This document shows, in pieces, positions 1-9,373 of a DNA stretch of 33,569 nt. A program made the position numbers and the translations under genes. Positions within the stretch are counted from its first letter, which is position 1. Every line of letters begins with the position of its first letter. The notes under the pieces were generated by a model that saw nothing but the letters and a program-made list of their open reading frames with translations, was not told the DNA's origin and made no database searches. This DNA comes from Emcibacteraceae bacterium (GTDB lineage: Bacteria; Pseudomonadota; Alphaproteobacteria; Sphingomonadales; Emcibacteraceae): contig JANQJN010000066.1 in NCBI GenBank assembly GCA_028281625.1, forward strand, positions 1-33,569, in the 5' to 3' direction.

Positions 1-1
1 C

Positions 2-769
2 GGTCTTTCCATGGAAGGGCGCATGACCCTTTGTAATATGTCCATCGAAGGCGGTGCCCGTGCCGGACTGGTGGCACCGGACGAAAAAACATATGAATAT
101 GTGAAAGGTCGTCCAAAAGCACCAAAAGGCGGCGAATTTGAAATGGCAGTCAATTACTGGAACAGCTTAAAAACTGATCCAGGTGCCAAGTATGATAAGG
201 AAGTTTTTATTGACGCGGCGGATATTGTGCCGCAAGTGACCTGGGGTACCAGCCCGGAAGATGTGCTGCCGATCACAGGCGTGGTACCAAACCCGGCGGA
301 TGCGGAAAATGAAGATCAGCGTGCATCCATCGCCCGGTCTCTTGAATATATGGGCCTGGAAGCGGGTACAAAGCTTACTGATGTTAAGGTGGACAAGGTG
401 TTCATTGGATCCTGCACCAACAGCCGCATTGAAGACATGCGCGCGGTGGCGGAAATCGCGAAGGGTCGCAAGGTAACCGTTGATGAAGCATTGATCGTCC
501 CGGGGAGTGGCCTTGTAAAACTGCAAGCCGAAGAAGAAGGGCTTGATAAAATCTTCATCGAAGCGGGATTTGACTGGCGCGAGCCGGGATGCTCCATGTG
601 TCTGGCCATGAATGCCGACAAGCTGGAGCCGGGCGAGCGCTGCGCGTCCACATCAAACCGGAACTTTGAAGGCCGTCAGGGACCCAAAAGCCGCACGCAT
701 CTGGTGAGCCCGGCCATGGCAGCTGCTGCCGCGATTACCGGTCACCTAACAGATATCAGGGAGCTATAA
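2..769 (+). CDS. leuC: 3-isopropylmalate dehydratase large subunit (5' partial)
   Basis: C-terminal part of the large subunit of isopropylmalate isomerase, which interconverts 2- and 3-isopropylmalate in leucine biosynthesis together with LeuD. The reading frame is open from the first bases of the window, so the true start lies upstream; the ATG at 11 is internal to a conserved segment ([21 protein letters not shown]). The three [4Fe-4S] cysteines of the aconitase family are visible: one in GSCTNSR and two in GCSMCLAMN. The usual C-terminal block around [15 protein letters not shown] is intact. It ends 2 bp before leuD, so the two subunits are almost certainly cotranscribed and translationally coupled. 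Identification is secure; only the N-terminal part is missing. Confidence 0.97.
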   Translation, partial: GLSMEGRMTLCNMSIEGGARAGLVAPDEKTYEYVKGRPKAPKGGEFEMAVNYWNSLKTDPGAKYDKEVFIDAADIVPQVTWGTSPEDVLPITGVVPNPADAENEDQRASIARSLEYMGLEAGTKLTDVKVDKVFIGSCTNSRIEDMRAVAEIAKGRKVTVDEALIVPGSGLVKLQAEEEGLDKIFIEAGFDWREPGCSMCLAMNADKLEPGERCASTSNRNFEGRQGPKSRTHLVSPAMAAAAAITGHLTDIREL

Positions 770-771
770 TC

Positions 772-1383
772 ATGGAAAAATTTACAAAAATCCGCGCTGT
801 AGCCGCGCCGCTTCCGATCATCAATGTGGATACCGATATGATCATCCCGCAAAATTTCCTGCGCACCATCGAAAGAAGCGGGCTGGGAAAACATGCCTTT
901 CACAATATTCGCTATAACGACGATGGATCTGAGCGGGAAGATTTTGTGCTGAATAAACCAGCATACCGCGACGCGCAGATCCTTATTGCCGGTGAAAATT
1001 TTGGCTGTGGCTCCAGCCGCGAACATGCCCCTTGGGCGCTGATGGACTTTGGTATCCGCTGCGTGATTGCGCCAAGTTTTGCCGATATTTTCCACGGCAA
1101 CTGTTTTAAAAATGGCTTGCTGCCGATCGCACTGCCGCAGAAGGTGATTGATGATCTGATGAAGGATGCGGAAAATGGCGCAAACGCAGTTTTCACCATT
1201 GATCTGGAAAATTTTGAAATCACCCGCCCAGATGGTGCTGTGGTGAAGTTTGAAATCGACAGCTTCCGCCAGCATTGCCTGGTAAACGGTCTTGATGATA
1301 TTGGCCTGACCATGGAACGTGACGAAGCAATCAGCGCCTTTGAAACAAAACAAAAAGCCCAGCAACCGTGGTTGTATAATTAA
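772..1383 (+). CDS. leuD: 3-isopropylmalate dehydratase small subunit
   Basis: Swivelling small subunit that completes the LeuCD isomerase active site. Length is 203 residues, normal for the bacterial family. Diagnostic blocks are an N-terminal [13 protein letters not shown], the substrate-recognition motif [15 protein letters not shown], and [17 protein letters not shown]. The ATG at 772 follows the leuC stop by 2 bp. The Shine-Dalgarno sequence (AGGGAG) lies in the last leuC codons, which decides the start. leuB follows after 12 bp, so leuCDB form one unit. Confidence 0.97.
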   Translation: MEKFTKIRAVAAPLPIINVDTDMIIPQNFLRTIERSGLGKHAFHNIRYNDDGSEREDFVLNKPAYRDAQILIAGENFGCGSSREHAPWALMDFGIRCVIAPSFADIFHGNCFKNGLLPIALPQKVIDDLMKDAENGANAVFTIDLENFEITRPDGAVVKFEIDSFRQHCLVNGLDDIGLTMERDEAISAFETKQKAQQPWLYN

Positions 1384-1395
1384 GAGAATAAAAAA

Positions 1396-2493
1396 ATGAG
1401 CAAAACACATAGCATGTTAATCCTGCCGGGCGATGGCATCGGCGTCGAGGTGATGGAAGAAGTCAAGAAAGTCGTTAACTGGCTTGAAGACAACAAAGAC
1501 ATCAAATTTGAAGTTTCCGAAGACCATGTTGGCGGCCGCGCGTATGATGAATATGGAACGTCGCTTGCGGATCACACCCTTCAAAAAGCCAAAGAAGTGG
1601 ATGCGGTGATGTTTGGTGCGGTTGGCGGCCCAAAGTGGGACGGTGTTGATTATGATAAACGCCCGGAAGCGGGTCTTCTTACTCTGCGCAAGGAGCTGAA
1701 TTTATTTGCAAACCTTCGTCCGGCGCTATGTTTTGAGCCGCTTGTGGACGCCTCAAGCCTGAAGCCGGAACTGGTGAGCGGCCTGGATATCATGATTGTG
1801 CGTGAACTGACCGGTGGTGTTTATTTCGGGGAGCCGCGCGGAATTGAAGAACTTTCAAACGGTCAGCGCCGTGGTGTTAACACTCAAGTTTATGAAACAT
1901 ATGAAATTCACCGGATTGGCCACGTGGCCTTTGATCTTGCCCGTAAAAGAAACAGCAAGGTGACTTCATCTGAAAAAGCCAATGTAATGGAAAGCGGTCT
2001 TCTCTGGCGCGAAGAAATGGAACTGATCGCCAAAGATTATCCCGATGTTGAATATGAAAATATGCTGGCTGATAACTGCGGAATGCAGCTGGTACGTACA
2101 CCAAAACAGTTTGACGTGATCGTCACTGACAATCTGTTTGGTGACATGCTCAGCGATGTGGCGGCAATGCTGACCGGATCGCTTGGTATGTTGCCATCAG
2201 CTTCCCTTGGTGAAGTGGGTAAGGGCGCCCTTTATGAACCCGTTCACGGTAGCGCCCCTGATATTGCGGGCGAGGGCAAAGCAAATCCAATCGCTACCAT
2301 CCTCAGCTTCGGTATGGCGCTTCGTTATACTTATGATGAAGGCGAGGCCGCAGACTTGCTGGAAAATGCAGTGAATGACGTGCTGGCAAATGATATTCGT
2401 ACGGCTGACATTGATCAGCCGGGAATGACGCTGGTATCCACCAGTGAAATGGGCGACCATATTGTCGCCGCTATGAGCAAACTAAGTAACTAA
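1396..2493 (+). CDS. leuB: 3-isopropylmalate dehydrogenase
   Basis: NAD-dependent oxidative decarboxylation of 3-isopropylmalate to 2-oxoisocaproate, the third step specific to leucine. The protein has 365 residues, a normal length. Motifs in order: [10 protein letters not shown] near the N-terminus (residues about 10-19), [14 protein letters not shown] (substrate binding), the catalytic/metal region [20 protein letters not shown], and the NAD-binding [18 protein letters not shown]. The RELTGG and GSAPDIAG forms separate LeuB from isocitrate dehydrogenase. The gene is 12 bp after leuD and 33 bp before asd, on the same strand. Confidence 0.97.
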   Translation: MSKTHSMLILPGDGIGVEVMEEVKKVVNWLEDNKDIKFEVSEDHVGGRAYDEYGTSLADHTLQKAKEVDAVMFGAVGGPKWDGVDYDKRPEAGLLTLRKELNLFANLRPALCFEPLVDASSLKPELVSGLDIMIVRELTGGVYFGEPRGIEELSNGQRRGVNTQVYETYEIHRIGHVAFDLARKRNSKVTSSEKANVMESGLLWREEMELIAKDYPDVEYENMLADNCGMQLVRTPKQFDVIVTDNLFGDMLSDVAAMLTGSLGMLPSASLGEVGKGALYEPVHGSAPDIAGEGKANPIATILSFGMALRYTYDEGEAADLLENAVNDVLANDIRTADIDQPGMTLVSTSEMGDHIVAAMSKLSN

Positions 2494-2526
2494 AAACCAA
2501 AATACAAAAAGACAGGAGCAAATAAA

Positions 2527-3546
2527 ATGTCCTATAGAGTCGCCGTCGTGGGAGCGACCGGCAACGTTGGCCGTGAAATGCTGAATATACTGCATGAGCG
2601 CCAATTCCCCGTTTCAGAAGTTGTGGCACTGGCGTCACGTCGTTCCATTGGATCCGAAGTGACCTTTGGCGACACGACGATTAAGTGCAAATCGCTTGAA
2701 GATTATGACTTCACGGGTACGGACATTGCGCTTATGTCTGCCGGAGGGTCCATATCCAAGCAATACGGTGAAGAAATTGGTAAAACCGGCTGTGTGGTCA
2801 TCGATAACAGTTCCCACTTCCGGATGGATCCGGATGTGCCGCTGATCGTGCCGGAAGTAAACGCCCACGCGATCAAAAACTATACTAAGAAAAACATCAT
2901 TGCGAACCCCAACTGCTCAACCGCACAAATGGTTGTGGCCCTTAAGCCGCTTCATGATGCCGCAGTGATCAAACGCTGCGTGGTGTCCACGTACCAGTCC
3001 GTTTCCGGTTCCGGTAAGGCGGCCATGGAGGAACTTTGGTCACAAACTCGGGCGATTTTTGTCAATGATCCGGTGGAAAATGATGTTTACCCAAAACAGA
3101 TAGCCTTTAACGTGATCCCGCACATTGATGTGTTTATGGACAGTGGTGATACCAAGGAAGAATGGAAAATGGTTGTTGAAACAGCCAAGATTCTTGATCC
3201 GGATATTTCCGTGACCGCAACTTGTGTACGTGTGCCGGTGTTCCTCAGCCACTCCGAAAGCATCAACCTTGAATTTGAACGAGAAATGACCGTTGAACGC
3301 GCCCATGAAATCCTGCGTGAAGCACCAGGCATTATGGTTGTGGATAAACGCGAAGACGGTGGCTACATCACGCCGATTGATGCCGCTGGTGAGTTTGCCA
3401 CATACATCAGTCGCGTGCGCAAGGATGAAACCGTGAAGCACGGCCTTAATCTTTGGTGCGTGTCCGATAATCTTCTGAAGGGCGCAGCCCTTAACGCGAT
3501 CCAGATCGCCGAGGTGCTTTGCAGAGAGCATCTCAAAAAAGGTTAA
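2527..3546 (+). CDS. asd: Aspartate-semialdehyde dehydrogenase
   Basis: Reduces aspartyl-phosphate to aspartate semialdehyde with NADPH, the branch point to lysine/diaminopimelate, threonine and methionine. The 339-residue protein has a Rossmann start (VVGATGNVGREML, residues 7-19) and the catalytic cysteine in IIANPNCSTAQ (Cys130). Next come QSVSGSGKAAMEEL and a C-terminal domain with RVPVFLSHSESINLEFER. A clear ribosome site (AGGAG) precedes the ATG. The gene follows leuB at 33 bp and is closed by the hairpin at about 3567-3592, so leuCDB-asd is probably one transcript. This linkage of leuB and asd is common in alphaproteobacteria. Confidence 0.96.
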   Translation: MSYRVAVVGATGNVGREMLNILHERQFPVSEVVALASRRSIGSEVTFGDTTIKCKSLEDYDFTGTDIALMSAGGSISKQYGEEIGKTGCVVIDNSSHFRMDPDVPLIVPEVNAHAIKNYTKKNIIANPNCSTAQMVVALKPLHDAAVIKRCVVSTYQSVSGSGKAAMEELWSQTRAIFVNDPVENDVYPKQIAFNVIPHIDVFMDSGDTKEEWKMVVETAKILDPDISVTATCVRVPVFLSHSESINLEFEREMTVERAHEILREAPGIMVVDKREDGGYITPIDAAGEFATYISRVRKDETVKHGLNLWCVSDNLLKGAALNAIQIAEVLCREHLKKG

Positions 3547-3566
3547 GCAGCCAAATAGAAAACAAA

Positions 3567-3594
3567 AAAGGCCAGCTTTTTAGCTGGCCTTTTC
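3567..3594. terminator. Bidirectional intrinsic terminator between asd and sdhB
   Basis: The stem is AAAGGCCAGCT paired with AGCTGGCCTTT around a TTTT loop (11 bp, no mismatch). It is flanked by A-rich sequence on the left and T-rich on the right, so it can terminate the rightward leu-asd transcript and the leftward sdh transcript. It sits in the 66-bp convergent gap. Confidence 0.9.
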
Positions 3595-3612
3595 TTTTGA
3601 AAAATTTTCTTC

Positions 3613-4395
3613 CTATCCCTGACGTTCGACCATCATTTTTTTGATCTCACCAATCGCCTTGGCCGGGTTAAGGCCTTTGGGGCAGGTATTGGTGCAGTTC
3701 ATGATGGTGTGGCAGCGATAAAGCCGGAACGGATCCTCAAGATTATCAAGTCGTTCGCCGGTATTTTCATCGCGGCTGTCCACCAGCCAGCGATAGGCTT
3801 GCAGCAGCACCGCCGGACCAAGATATTTATCACTATTCCACCAATAACTTGGGCAGGATGTTGAGCAGCAGGCGCAAAGCACACATTCATAAAGGCCGTC
3901 TAGCTTTTCGCGGTCTTCCTGGCTCTGCAGGCGTTCTGTGCCGGATGGCGTTGGCGTCTCCGTCTGCATCCACGGCTGGATCGATGCATATTGCGCGTAA
4001 AAATTGGTCAGATCCGGCACCAGGTCTTTCACCACATCCATATGCGGCAGCGGGAAGATATTCACATCCCCCTTATAGGCGGCAATATCGATGGTACAGG
4101 CAAGAGTGTTCTTGCCACCTATATTCATGGCGCAGGAACCGCACACTCCTTCGCGGCAGCTGCGGCGGAAGGTGAGCGTCGGATCAATTTCATTTTTGAT
4201 CTTGATCAGCGCGTCGAGCACCATGGGACCACATTTATCCAGATCCACTTCATAGGTATCAATCCGCGGGTTTTCACCGTCGTCTTCGTTCCAGCGGTAA
4301 ATGTTAAAACGCTTGATATTTGTGGCACCGTCTTCGGCGGGCCATGTTTTTCCCTTTTTATAAGTGGAATTTTTGGGAAGTCTAAATTCAGCCAT
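3613..4395 (-). CDS. sdhB: Succinate dehydrogenase iron-sulfur subunit
   Basis: Electron-transfer subunit of respiratory complex II, passing electrons from SdhA flavin to the membrane quinone site. The 260-residue protein carries the [2Fe-2S] cysteines C80, C85, C88 and C100 ([21 protein letters not shown]). The C-terminal ferredoxin-like cysteines are C171, C174, C177 and C181 ([12 protein letters not shown]), then C228, C234 and C238 ([14 protein letters not shown]). Together these bind the [4Fe-4S] and [3Fe-4S] clusters. It is the last gene of sdhCDAB, 17 bp after sdhA, and ends just before the bidirectional terminator. Confidence 0.97.
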   Translation of the reverse strand: MAEFRLPKNSTYKKGKTWPAEDGATNIKRFNIYRWNEDDGENPRIDTYEVDLDKCGPMVLDALIKIKNEIDPTLTFRRSCREGVCGSCAMNIGGKNTLACTIDIAAYKGDVNIFPLPHMDVVKDLVPDLTNFYAQYASIQPWMQTETPTPSGTERLQSQEDREKLDGLYECVLCACCSTSCPSYWWNSDKYLGPAVLLQAYRWLVDSRDENTGERLDNLEDPFRLYRCHTIMNCTNTCPKGLNPAKAIGEIKKMMVERQG

Positions 4396-4412
4396 ATCGT
4401 TTCTCCCTTCCC

Positions 4413-6200
4413 TTAGTACACACGTGGTTTTGGTTTAATATATTCGACTTCGTCCGAAAGCGTGTAGTCATGAACCGGACGGTAGCTGATATCCACTTTG
4501 CCATCATCCAGATGGGCGATGGTATGCTTCATCCAGGTATCGTCATCGCGGTCGGGGAAATCCTCATGCATATGCGCACCGCGGCTTTCCTTGCGGTTGG
4601 CGGCGCAGTGCATGGTAACCTGGGCCTGACCCATCAGATTTTCAAGTTCCATGGCTTCAATGAGGTCACTGTTCCAGACCAGCGAACGGTCAAAGGTTTT
4701 AATATCCGGAAGAAGGCTGGCGATTTTATCAATTTCCACCTTACCTTCATCAAGAACTTCTTCTGTTCTGAACACCGCGCAGTTTGATTGCATAACCCGC
4801 TGCATTTTATCGCGAATTTCGGCGGTGGATAGTGCACCGTCCGCATAACGCAGGCGATCAAGACGACCAAGCGCCATATCAGCATGATCATCAGACAGTT
4901 TCGCATGCGGCGCACCAGCGGTGACCACATCGGCAACACGGTGCGCGGCAGCGCGACCAAAGACCACAAGGTCAATCAGTGAATTGGATCCCAATCGGTT
5001 GGCGCCATGCACAGACACACAAGCCGCTTCACCAATGGCCATCAGACCCGGGACAATCCGGTCCGGATCATCATCGCTCGGGTTAAGCACTTCACCATGA
5101 TAATTGGTTGGGATACCACCCATGTTGTAATGCACGGTTGGTAGCACAGGAATTGGTTCCTTGTTCACATCCACACCGGCAAAAATTTTCGCGGATTCGG
5201 AAATTCCAGGAAGGCGGCTCGCCAGTGTTTCCGCGTCCAGATGATCCAGATGAAGGAAAATATGATCGCTATGTTCACCAACACCGCGCCCTTCGCGAAT
5301 TTCATAAGACATGGAGCGGGAGACCACATCGCGGCTCGCGAGGTCTTTTGCGCTTGGGGCGTAACGCTCCATGAAACGTTCGCCTTCTGAATTCACAAGA
5401 TAGCCACCTTCACCGCGGGCGCCTTCTGTAATCAATACACCGGCACCATAAATGCCGGTCGGGTGGAACTGGACAAATTCAAGATCCTGAAGCGGCAGAC
5501 CTGCGCGCTGCACCATACCACCACCATCACCGGTACAGGTGTGGGCGGATGTTGCTGAAAAATAGGCGCGGCCATAACCGCCGGTCGCGAGCGTTGTTGA
5601 ATGCGCGCGGAAGCGGTGAAGCTTACCCGTGTTCATATCCAGCGCAATCACGCCGCGACATTCACCGTCTTCCATGATCAGGTCGATCGCGAAATATTCA
5701 ACATAAAAATCAGTATCATATTTAAGTGACTGTTGATAAAGCGAGTGAAGCATCGCATGACCAGTACGGTCCGCGGCAGCGCAGGTTCTTTGCGCGGCGG
5801 GCCCCTCGCCAAATTCGGTGGTCATTCCGCCGAACGGGCGCTGATAAATGCGGCCTTCTTCCGTGCGGGAAAAGGGCACACCAAAATGCTCCAATTCGTA
5901 AACTGCTTCCGGGGCCTGACGAACCATATATTCGATGGCATCCTGATCCCCAAGCCAGTCAGAACCCTTAACGGTGTCATACATATGCCACTGCCATTTA
6001 TCGGGACCCATGTTCCCGAGCGATGCGGCGATGCCGCCCTGCGCGGCAACCGTATGGGAACGGGTTGGAAATACTTTTGAAATACAGGCGGTCTTTAGGC
6101 CGCTTTCAGCAATCCCCATGGCGGCGCGCAGGCCTGCGCCCCCGGCGCCAACGACGATGGCGTCATAGACATGATCTTCTAATTCATATTCTTTTGTCAT
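4413..6200 (-). CDS. sdhA: Succinate dehydrogenase flavoprotein subunit
   Basis: Oxidises succinate to fumarate at the cytoplasmic side of complex II, linking the TCA cycle to the quinone pool. The 595-residue protein opens with the FAD-binding [12 protein letters not shown] (residues 16-27). The covalent flavin histidine lies in [17 protein letters not shown] (His49). Further blocks are [50 protein letters not shown] and [20 protein letters not shown]. The length and the C-terminal DDTWMKHT and RPVHDYTL stretches are typical of alphaproteobacteria and mitochondria. It is the third gene of sdhCDAB, 12 bp after sdhD. Confidence 0.98.
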   Translation of the reverse strand: MTKEYELEDHVYDAIVVGAGGAGLRAAMGIAESGLKTACISKVFPTRSHTVAAQGGIAASLGNMGPDKWQWHMYDTVKGSDWLGDQDAIEYMVRQAPEAVYELEHFGVPFSRTEEGRIYQRPFGGMTTEFGEGPAAQRTCAAADRTGHAMLHSLYQQSLKYDTDFYVEYFAIDLIMEDGECRGVIALDMNTGKLHRFRAHSTTLATGGYGRAYFSATSAHTCTGDGGGMVQRAGLPLQDLEFVQFHPTGIYGAGVLITEGARGEGGYLVNSEGERFMERYAPSAKDLASRDVVSRSMSYEIREGRGVGEHSDHIFLHLDHLDAETLASRLPGISESAKIFAGVDVNKEPIPVLPTVHYNMGGIPTNYHGEVLNPSDDDPDRIVPGLMAIGEAACVSVHGANRLGSNSLIDLVVFGRAAAHRVADVVTAGAPHAKLSDDHADMALGRLDRLRYADGALSTAEIRDKMQRVMQSNCAVFRTEEVLDEGKVEIDKIASLLPDIKTFDRSLVWNSDLIEAMELENLMGQAQVTMHCAANRKESRGAHMHEDFPDRDDDTWMKHTIAHLDDGKVDISYRPVHDYTLSDEVEYIKPKPRVY

Positions 6201-6212
6201 TCTATTTCGTCC

Positions 6213-6587
6213 TTAAAGCGCAATTCTTAAAATGGAGAACACAGCGGCTGTACCAACCACAACGCAGCCAAATGTGATTAGCATCTGCAGCACCACTTTC
6301 GATCCTTCGGAGTGGATATAATCTTCAACGATTACCTGAAGGCCCAGTTTTAAATGATACATGCCTGTGACCACAAATAGCAGCATCAACACCGCAACAA
6401 TCGGTGAATTCATCCAGTTGATAACAACTTCATAATCGGCCTGGGTCATATAAACCACGCTTGATACAAACCAGATGGTCAGCGGGATTAGCGCTACGGC
6501 GGTGACTTTTTGCATCCACCAGTGATGGGTGCCGTTTTTTGCGGAACCAAGGCCGCGAACTTTTCCAAGTGGGGAACGTAAACTCAT
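6213..6587 (-). CDS. sdhD: Succinate dehydrogenase membrane anchor subunit SdhD
   Basis: Small membrane subunit that with SdhC holds heme b and the ubiquinone site. The 124 residues show three hydrophobic segments: about 27-47, 62-78 and 98-120. Conserved SdhD features are GSAKNGTHHWWMQKVTA near the N-terminus and MYHLKLGLQVIVEDYIH. In the latter, His78 corresponds by position to the heme ligand and Asp89-Tyr90 to the quinone-site pair known in E. coli. The gene is 10 bp after sdhC and 12 bp before sdhA. Confidence 0.94.
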   Translation of the reverse strand: MSLRSPLGKVRGLGSAKNGTHHWWMQKVTAVALIPLTIWFVSSVVYMTQADYEVVINWMNSPIVAVLMLLFVVTGMYHLKLGLQVIVEDYIHSEGSKVVLQMLITFGCVVVGTAAVFSILRIAL

Positions 6588-6597
6588 CTCATTCCTC

Positions 6598-6984
6598 CTA
6601 TATCAAACCGTAGCCGATCACCCATGACAGGACGGTCAGCGCGATTGATGAAAATAGAACCAGTTTGCTGGAACGGTGAGTGTCTTCGAGCTCGAAGCCC
6701 ATTCCCATATCCCAGAACAGGTGACGAATACCATTGCAAAGATGCAGCATCAGCGAAAAAGTAAAAGCGAACAGAAAGGCCTTACCTACAAGACTGCTCA
6801 TTATGGTGCGGAACTGTTCATATGCATCCGGGCCACTGGCAACAGCAATGATCCACCATGTTACAAGAAGGGCGCCGCCACCAAGTGCTGCGCCCGTTGC
6901 CCTGTGAAGGATGGACAAGGCCATCTCAAGGCTCCAAGAATATACCTGCAGATGCGGCGAAGTTGGCCGCTTTGTCTCTGACAT
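6598..6984 (-). CDS. sdhC: Succinate dehydrogenase cytochrome b556 subunit SdhC
   Basis: First gene of the sdhCDAB operon; membrane cytochrome subunit of complex II. The 128 residues contain the family signature RPTSPHLQVY and SILHRATG (quinone-site Ser and Arg). HLCNGIRHLFWDMG follows, in which His81 matches the heme b ligand. Three transmembrane segments are visible: about 30-50, 65-88 and 107-127. The ATG is preceded by GAGGGAG about 7 nt upstream, a strong ribosome site. That Shine-Dalgarno copy may pair with the leader hairpin described at 7005-7033. Confidence 0.95.
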   Translation of the reverse strand: MSETKRPTSPHLQVYSWSLEMALSILHRATGAALGGGALLVTWWIIAVASGPDAYEQFRTIMSSLVGKAFLFAFTFSLMLHLCNGIRHLFWDMGMGFELEDTHRSSKLVLFSSIALTVLSWVIGYGLI

Positions 6985-7004
6985 ATGATACTCCCTCTGA
7001 TATC

Positions 7005-7033
7005 AAAAAATTATGGGAGAGTTTGCCTCTCCC
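7005..7033 (-). promoter_or_regulatory. Terminator-like hairpin in the sdhC leader
   Basis: Read on the minus strand, a perfect 7-bp stem GGGAGAG / CTCTCCC with loop GCAAA is followed by ATAA and a run of six T. This ends about 20 nt before the sdhC start codon. It has the shape of an intrinsic terminator inside the 5' leader and could attenuate transcription. The 3' arm contains CTCCC, which could instead pair with the sdhC Shine-Dalgarno GGGAG. The segment TCAGAGGG..GAG occurs on both sides of that arm, at about 7030-7040 and 6991-7000. The structure is visible; its function is inferred. Confidence 0.5.
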
Positions 7034-7100
7034 CCTCTGACATGTTTTTAGCATAATAGCGGGATAGAGCAAGGCATTAGAGACGAATTTATCCAGAAAG

Positions 7101-7129
7101 CTTACATTTTTAAAAATTTCGCTTATATT
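7101..7129 (+). promoter_or_regulatory. Predicted sigma70 promoter for the S9 peptidase gene
   Basis: The -35 is CTTACA (7101-7106), then a 17-bp spacer, then -10 TATATT (7124-7129). It lies 30 bp before the gene start in an AT-rich gap divergent from sdhC. The match is 4/6 and 5/6 to consensus with ideal spacing. Confidence 0.5.
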
Positions 7130-7158
7130 TAGCAAAAATAACCATTTGGGAAGTGATT

Positions 7159-9306
7159 ATGAATAAGATTCTAATGATGACAGGCTTGTGTTTACTCGCC
7201 TCCGCCTGCAGCGAAAATTCAACCAACGAAGTAGCAGAAGAAATGATAAACGACGTCTTGGCGCCGGTCGCCAAAAAAGTTCCCTATGAAATGACATTAC
7301 ACGGTGATACACGCGTGGATGATTATTACTGGATGCGTGATGATGAACGTAAAGACCCGGAAATGCTTGCACATCTTGAAGCCGAAAACGCATATCTCAA
7401 AACCAAAATGGCTCATACGGAAGAGTTCCAGCAAAATCTCTATGATGAAATTGTTGGCCGTATCAAACAGGACGACAGCAGTGTTCCATTAAAACGTCGT
7501 GGCTACTGGTATCAGGCTAAATATGATGGGACACGCGAGTATCCTGTTCACGTGCGCTGGGCCGATGGCAGTGAAGAGCAGGAAATACTCTTTGACGAGA
7601 ACGCCATGGCCGAAGGGCATGGTTACTTTGATCTTGGTTCATATTCAATTTCTGAAGACAACAAAATTGCCGCTTTCAGCACTGATCTGGTAAGCCGCAG
7701 ACAATATTCGATTGAATTTAAGAATTTGGATACCGGTGAGATTTATGGCGATAAACTGATAAATACTCAGGGTACCGCAGTTTGGGCCAACGACAATGAG
7801 CATGTATTTTACGTGAAGATTGATGTTCAGACTCTTTTAGGGCAGGAGATTTATCGACATAAGCTTGGCACAGACCAAAGTGAAGACGAGCTGGTATATA
7901 AAAATGACGATGAAACCTTTTATATGTATTTATCAAAATCGCGCGATGGGTCGGTCATTCTTGTTAATCAGACCAGCACAACTCAATCATTGGTATTGAC
8001 ACTAGAGGCTGATGATCCAACTGCTGAATTTGTGCCGTTCCTGCCACTTGAAGAAAATCATGAATATGCGGTCGAAAAGCTTGGTGATGAGTATTACATT
8101 TACACCAACTGGGATGCGACGAACTTTCGCTTAATGAAAGTATCGGCGGATACGACTGCCGACAAATCAACCTGGGTGGATGTAATCCCGCATCGTGAAG
8201 ATGTATTTCTTCAAGATGCCACAGCATTTGATAGTGCACTTGTAGTCAAGGAAAAAGAAAATGGTTACACCCGTTTTGTGGTTCACTCTTTAGCGTCAGG
8301 CGAAAGTATGGAACTTTCCTTCGATGATCCGGTCTTCAGCGCCAATATGTCCGGAAATCCGGAAACAACAAGCGACGTGGTCCGTATCGGCTATAGCTCA
8401 CTGACCACGCCTTACAGTGTTTATGAGTATAATCTGGCCAGCGGTGAGCGTAACATGCTGAAGCAAGATGAAGTACTGGGTGGCTTTGATCCTTCAAACT
8501 ATCAGTCTGAGCGAATTTTTGTCGAAGCCCGCGATGGAAAGCAGGTTCCGGTTTCCATCGTCTACCGCAAAGACATGTTTGCTAAGGATGGCAACAATCC
8601 ACTGTTCCAATATGCGTATGGGTCTTACGGCGCCACCATTGATCCCTCGTTCAGCAGCCCGCGTCTCAGTCTTCTCGACCGTGGTGTGGTTTATGCCATT
8701 GCCCATATTCGCGGAAGCCAGATGCTCGGTCGTCCTTGGTATGAAGATGGGAAGCTCTTTAACAAAAAGAACAGCTTTTATGATTTCATTGATGTGACCA
8801 AGGGCCTCACCGCCGGGAATTACGGTCATCCTGAAAAAATTTACGCCATGGGCGGCAGCGCCGGTGGCCTGCTGATGGGTGGGGTGCTCAATATGGCACC
8901 GGAACTTTATCTGGGCGTTGGGGCACACGTTCCGTTTGTGGATGTGATTACCACAATGCTTGACGCTTCGATTCCACTTACCACAGGAGAATGGGATGAG
9001 TGGGGCAATCCAGCGCAGAAAGATTATTATGATTATATGCTGAGCTACTCACCCTATGATCAAATTGAACGCAAGGATTATCCAAATATTCTGGTCACCA
9101 CCGGCCTTTGGGACAGCCAGGTGCAATATTTTGAGCCCATGAAATGGGTTGCAAAACTGCGTGAATATAAAACAGACGATAATCTGCTGATTTTTGAAAC
9201 CGATATGGAAGCGGGACATGGTGGTGCATCCGGGCGCTTTAAGCGTTACAAACAAACCGCGCTGGAGTACGCATTTTACTTTGATTTACTTGGGATCAGC
9301 GAGTAA
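7159..9306 (+). CDS. Oligopeptidase B-type S9 peptidase, predicted lipoprotein
   Basis: Serine peptidase of the prolyl oligopeptidase family (S9A), closest in motifs to oligopeptidase B (protease II), which cuts short peptides after Lys/Arg. Starting at ATG 7159, the 715-residue protein has a signal peptide ending in a lipobox (LLASAC). It is therefore probably lipid-anchored in the cell envelope rather than cytosolic like the E. coli enzyme. A beta-propeller region runs to about residue 440. In the alpha/beta-hydrolase domain the triad is Ser567 (GGSAGG), Asp652 (GLWDSQV) and His687 (AGHGGASGR). The Ser-Asp and Asp-His distances (85 and 35) equal those of E. coli PtrB. A GTG six bases upstream is in frame, but GGGAAG at 7148-7153 fits the ATG. 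Confidence 0.93.
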   Translation: MNKILMMTGLCLLASACSENSTNEVAEEMINDVLAPVAKKVPYEMTLHGDTRVDDYYWMRDDERKDPEMLAHLEAENAYLKTKMAHTEEFQQNLYDEIVGRIKQDDSSVPLKRRGYWYQAKYDGTREYPVHVRWADGSEEQEILFDENAMAEGHGYFDLGSYSISEDNKIAAFSTDLVSRRQYSIEFKNLDTGEIYGDKLINTQGTAVWANDNEHVFYVKIDVQTLLGQEIYRHKLGTDQSEDELVYKNDDETFYMYLSKSRDGSVILVNQTSTTQSLVLTLEADDPTAEFVPFLPLEENHEYAVEKLGDEYYIYTNWDATNFRLMKVSADTTADKSTWVDVIPHREDVFLQDATAFDSALVVKEKENGYTRFVVHSLASGESMELSFDDPVFSANMSGNPETTSDVVRIGYSSLTTPYSVYEYNLASGERNMLKQDEVLGGFDPSNYQSERIFVEARDGKQVPVSIVYRKDMFAKDGNNPLFQYAYGSYGATIDPSFSSPRLSLLDRGVVYAIAHIRGSQMLGRPWYEDGKLFNKKNSFYDFIDVTKGLTAGNYGHPEKIYAMGGSAGGLLMGGVLNMAPELYLGVGAHVPFVDVITTMLDASIPLTTGEWDEWGNPAQKDYYDYMLSYSPYDQIERKDYPNILVTTGLWDSQVQYFEPMKWVAKLREYKTDDNLLIFETDMEAGHGGASGRFKRYKQTALEYAFYFDLLGISE

Positions 9307-9350
9307 TCAGTTTTGCGATGTTGAGGATGCGAAACGCATCCTCAACATGC
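9296..9350 (-). pseudogene. Detached copy of the CitE-like gene 3' end
   Basis: Read on the minus strand, this piece encodes HVEDAFRILNIAKLITR and a TGA stop. It matches the end of the intact CitE-like gene at 9768-9825 (HVEAAKRILNIAELTSRC). Twelve of 17 residues agree, with DNA blocks of 11 and 14 identical bases. Just before the block the frame meets a stop (TAG) and similarity ceases, so only the tail is present. Its stop overlaps the last codons of the S9 peptidase. It is best explained as the original gene end, displaced by an insertion carrying the small gene at 9439-9771. A chance terminator-like palindrome is the alternative. Confidence 0.6.
9318..9348. repeat. Perfect palindrome (14-bp arms, AAA loop)
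   Basis: ATGTTGAGGATGCG-AAA-CGCATCCTCAACAT, 12 bp after the S9 peptidase stop codon. It may serve as a 3' stem for that mRNA, although no T-run follows. The outer 9-bp arms (ATGTTGAGG / CCTCAACAT), separated by 13 bp, recur inside the CitE-like coding sequence at 9793-9823. Confidence 0.75.
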
Positions 9351-9373
9351 TATCTGTAAATTTAATTTGTCTA

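Noticed and set aside
7153-7158. GTG start of the S9 peptidase at 7153
   Set aside because: The Shine-Dalgarno GGGAAG overlaps it; spacing fits ATG 7159, which also starts a normal lipoprotein signal.
9318-9348. Integron attC recombination site for a gene cassette
   Set aside because: The arms read GTTGAGG and CCTCAAC. attC needs RYYYAAC first and GTTRRRY last; here the order is reversed and the purine/pyrimidine pattern fails. No integrase gene is present.
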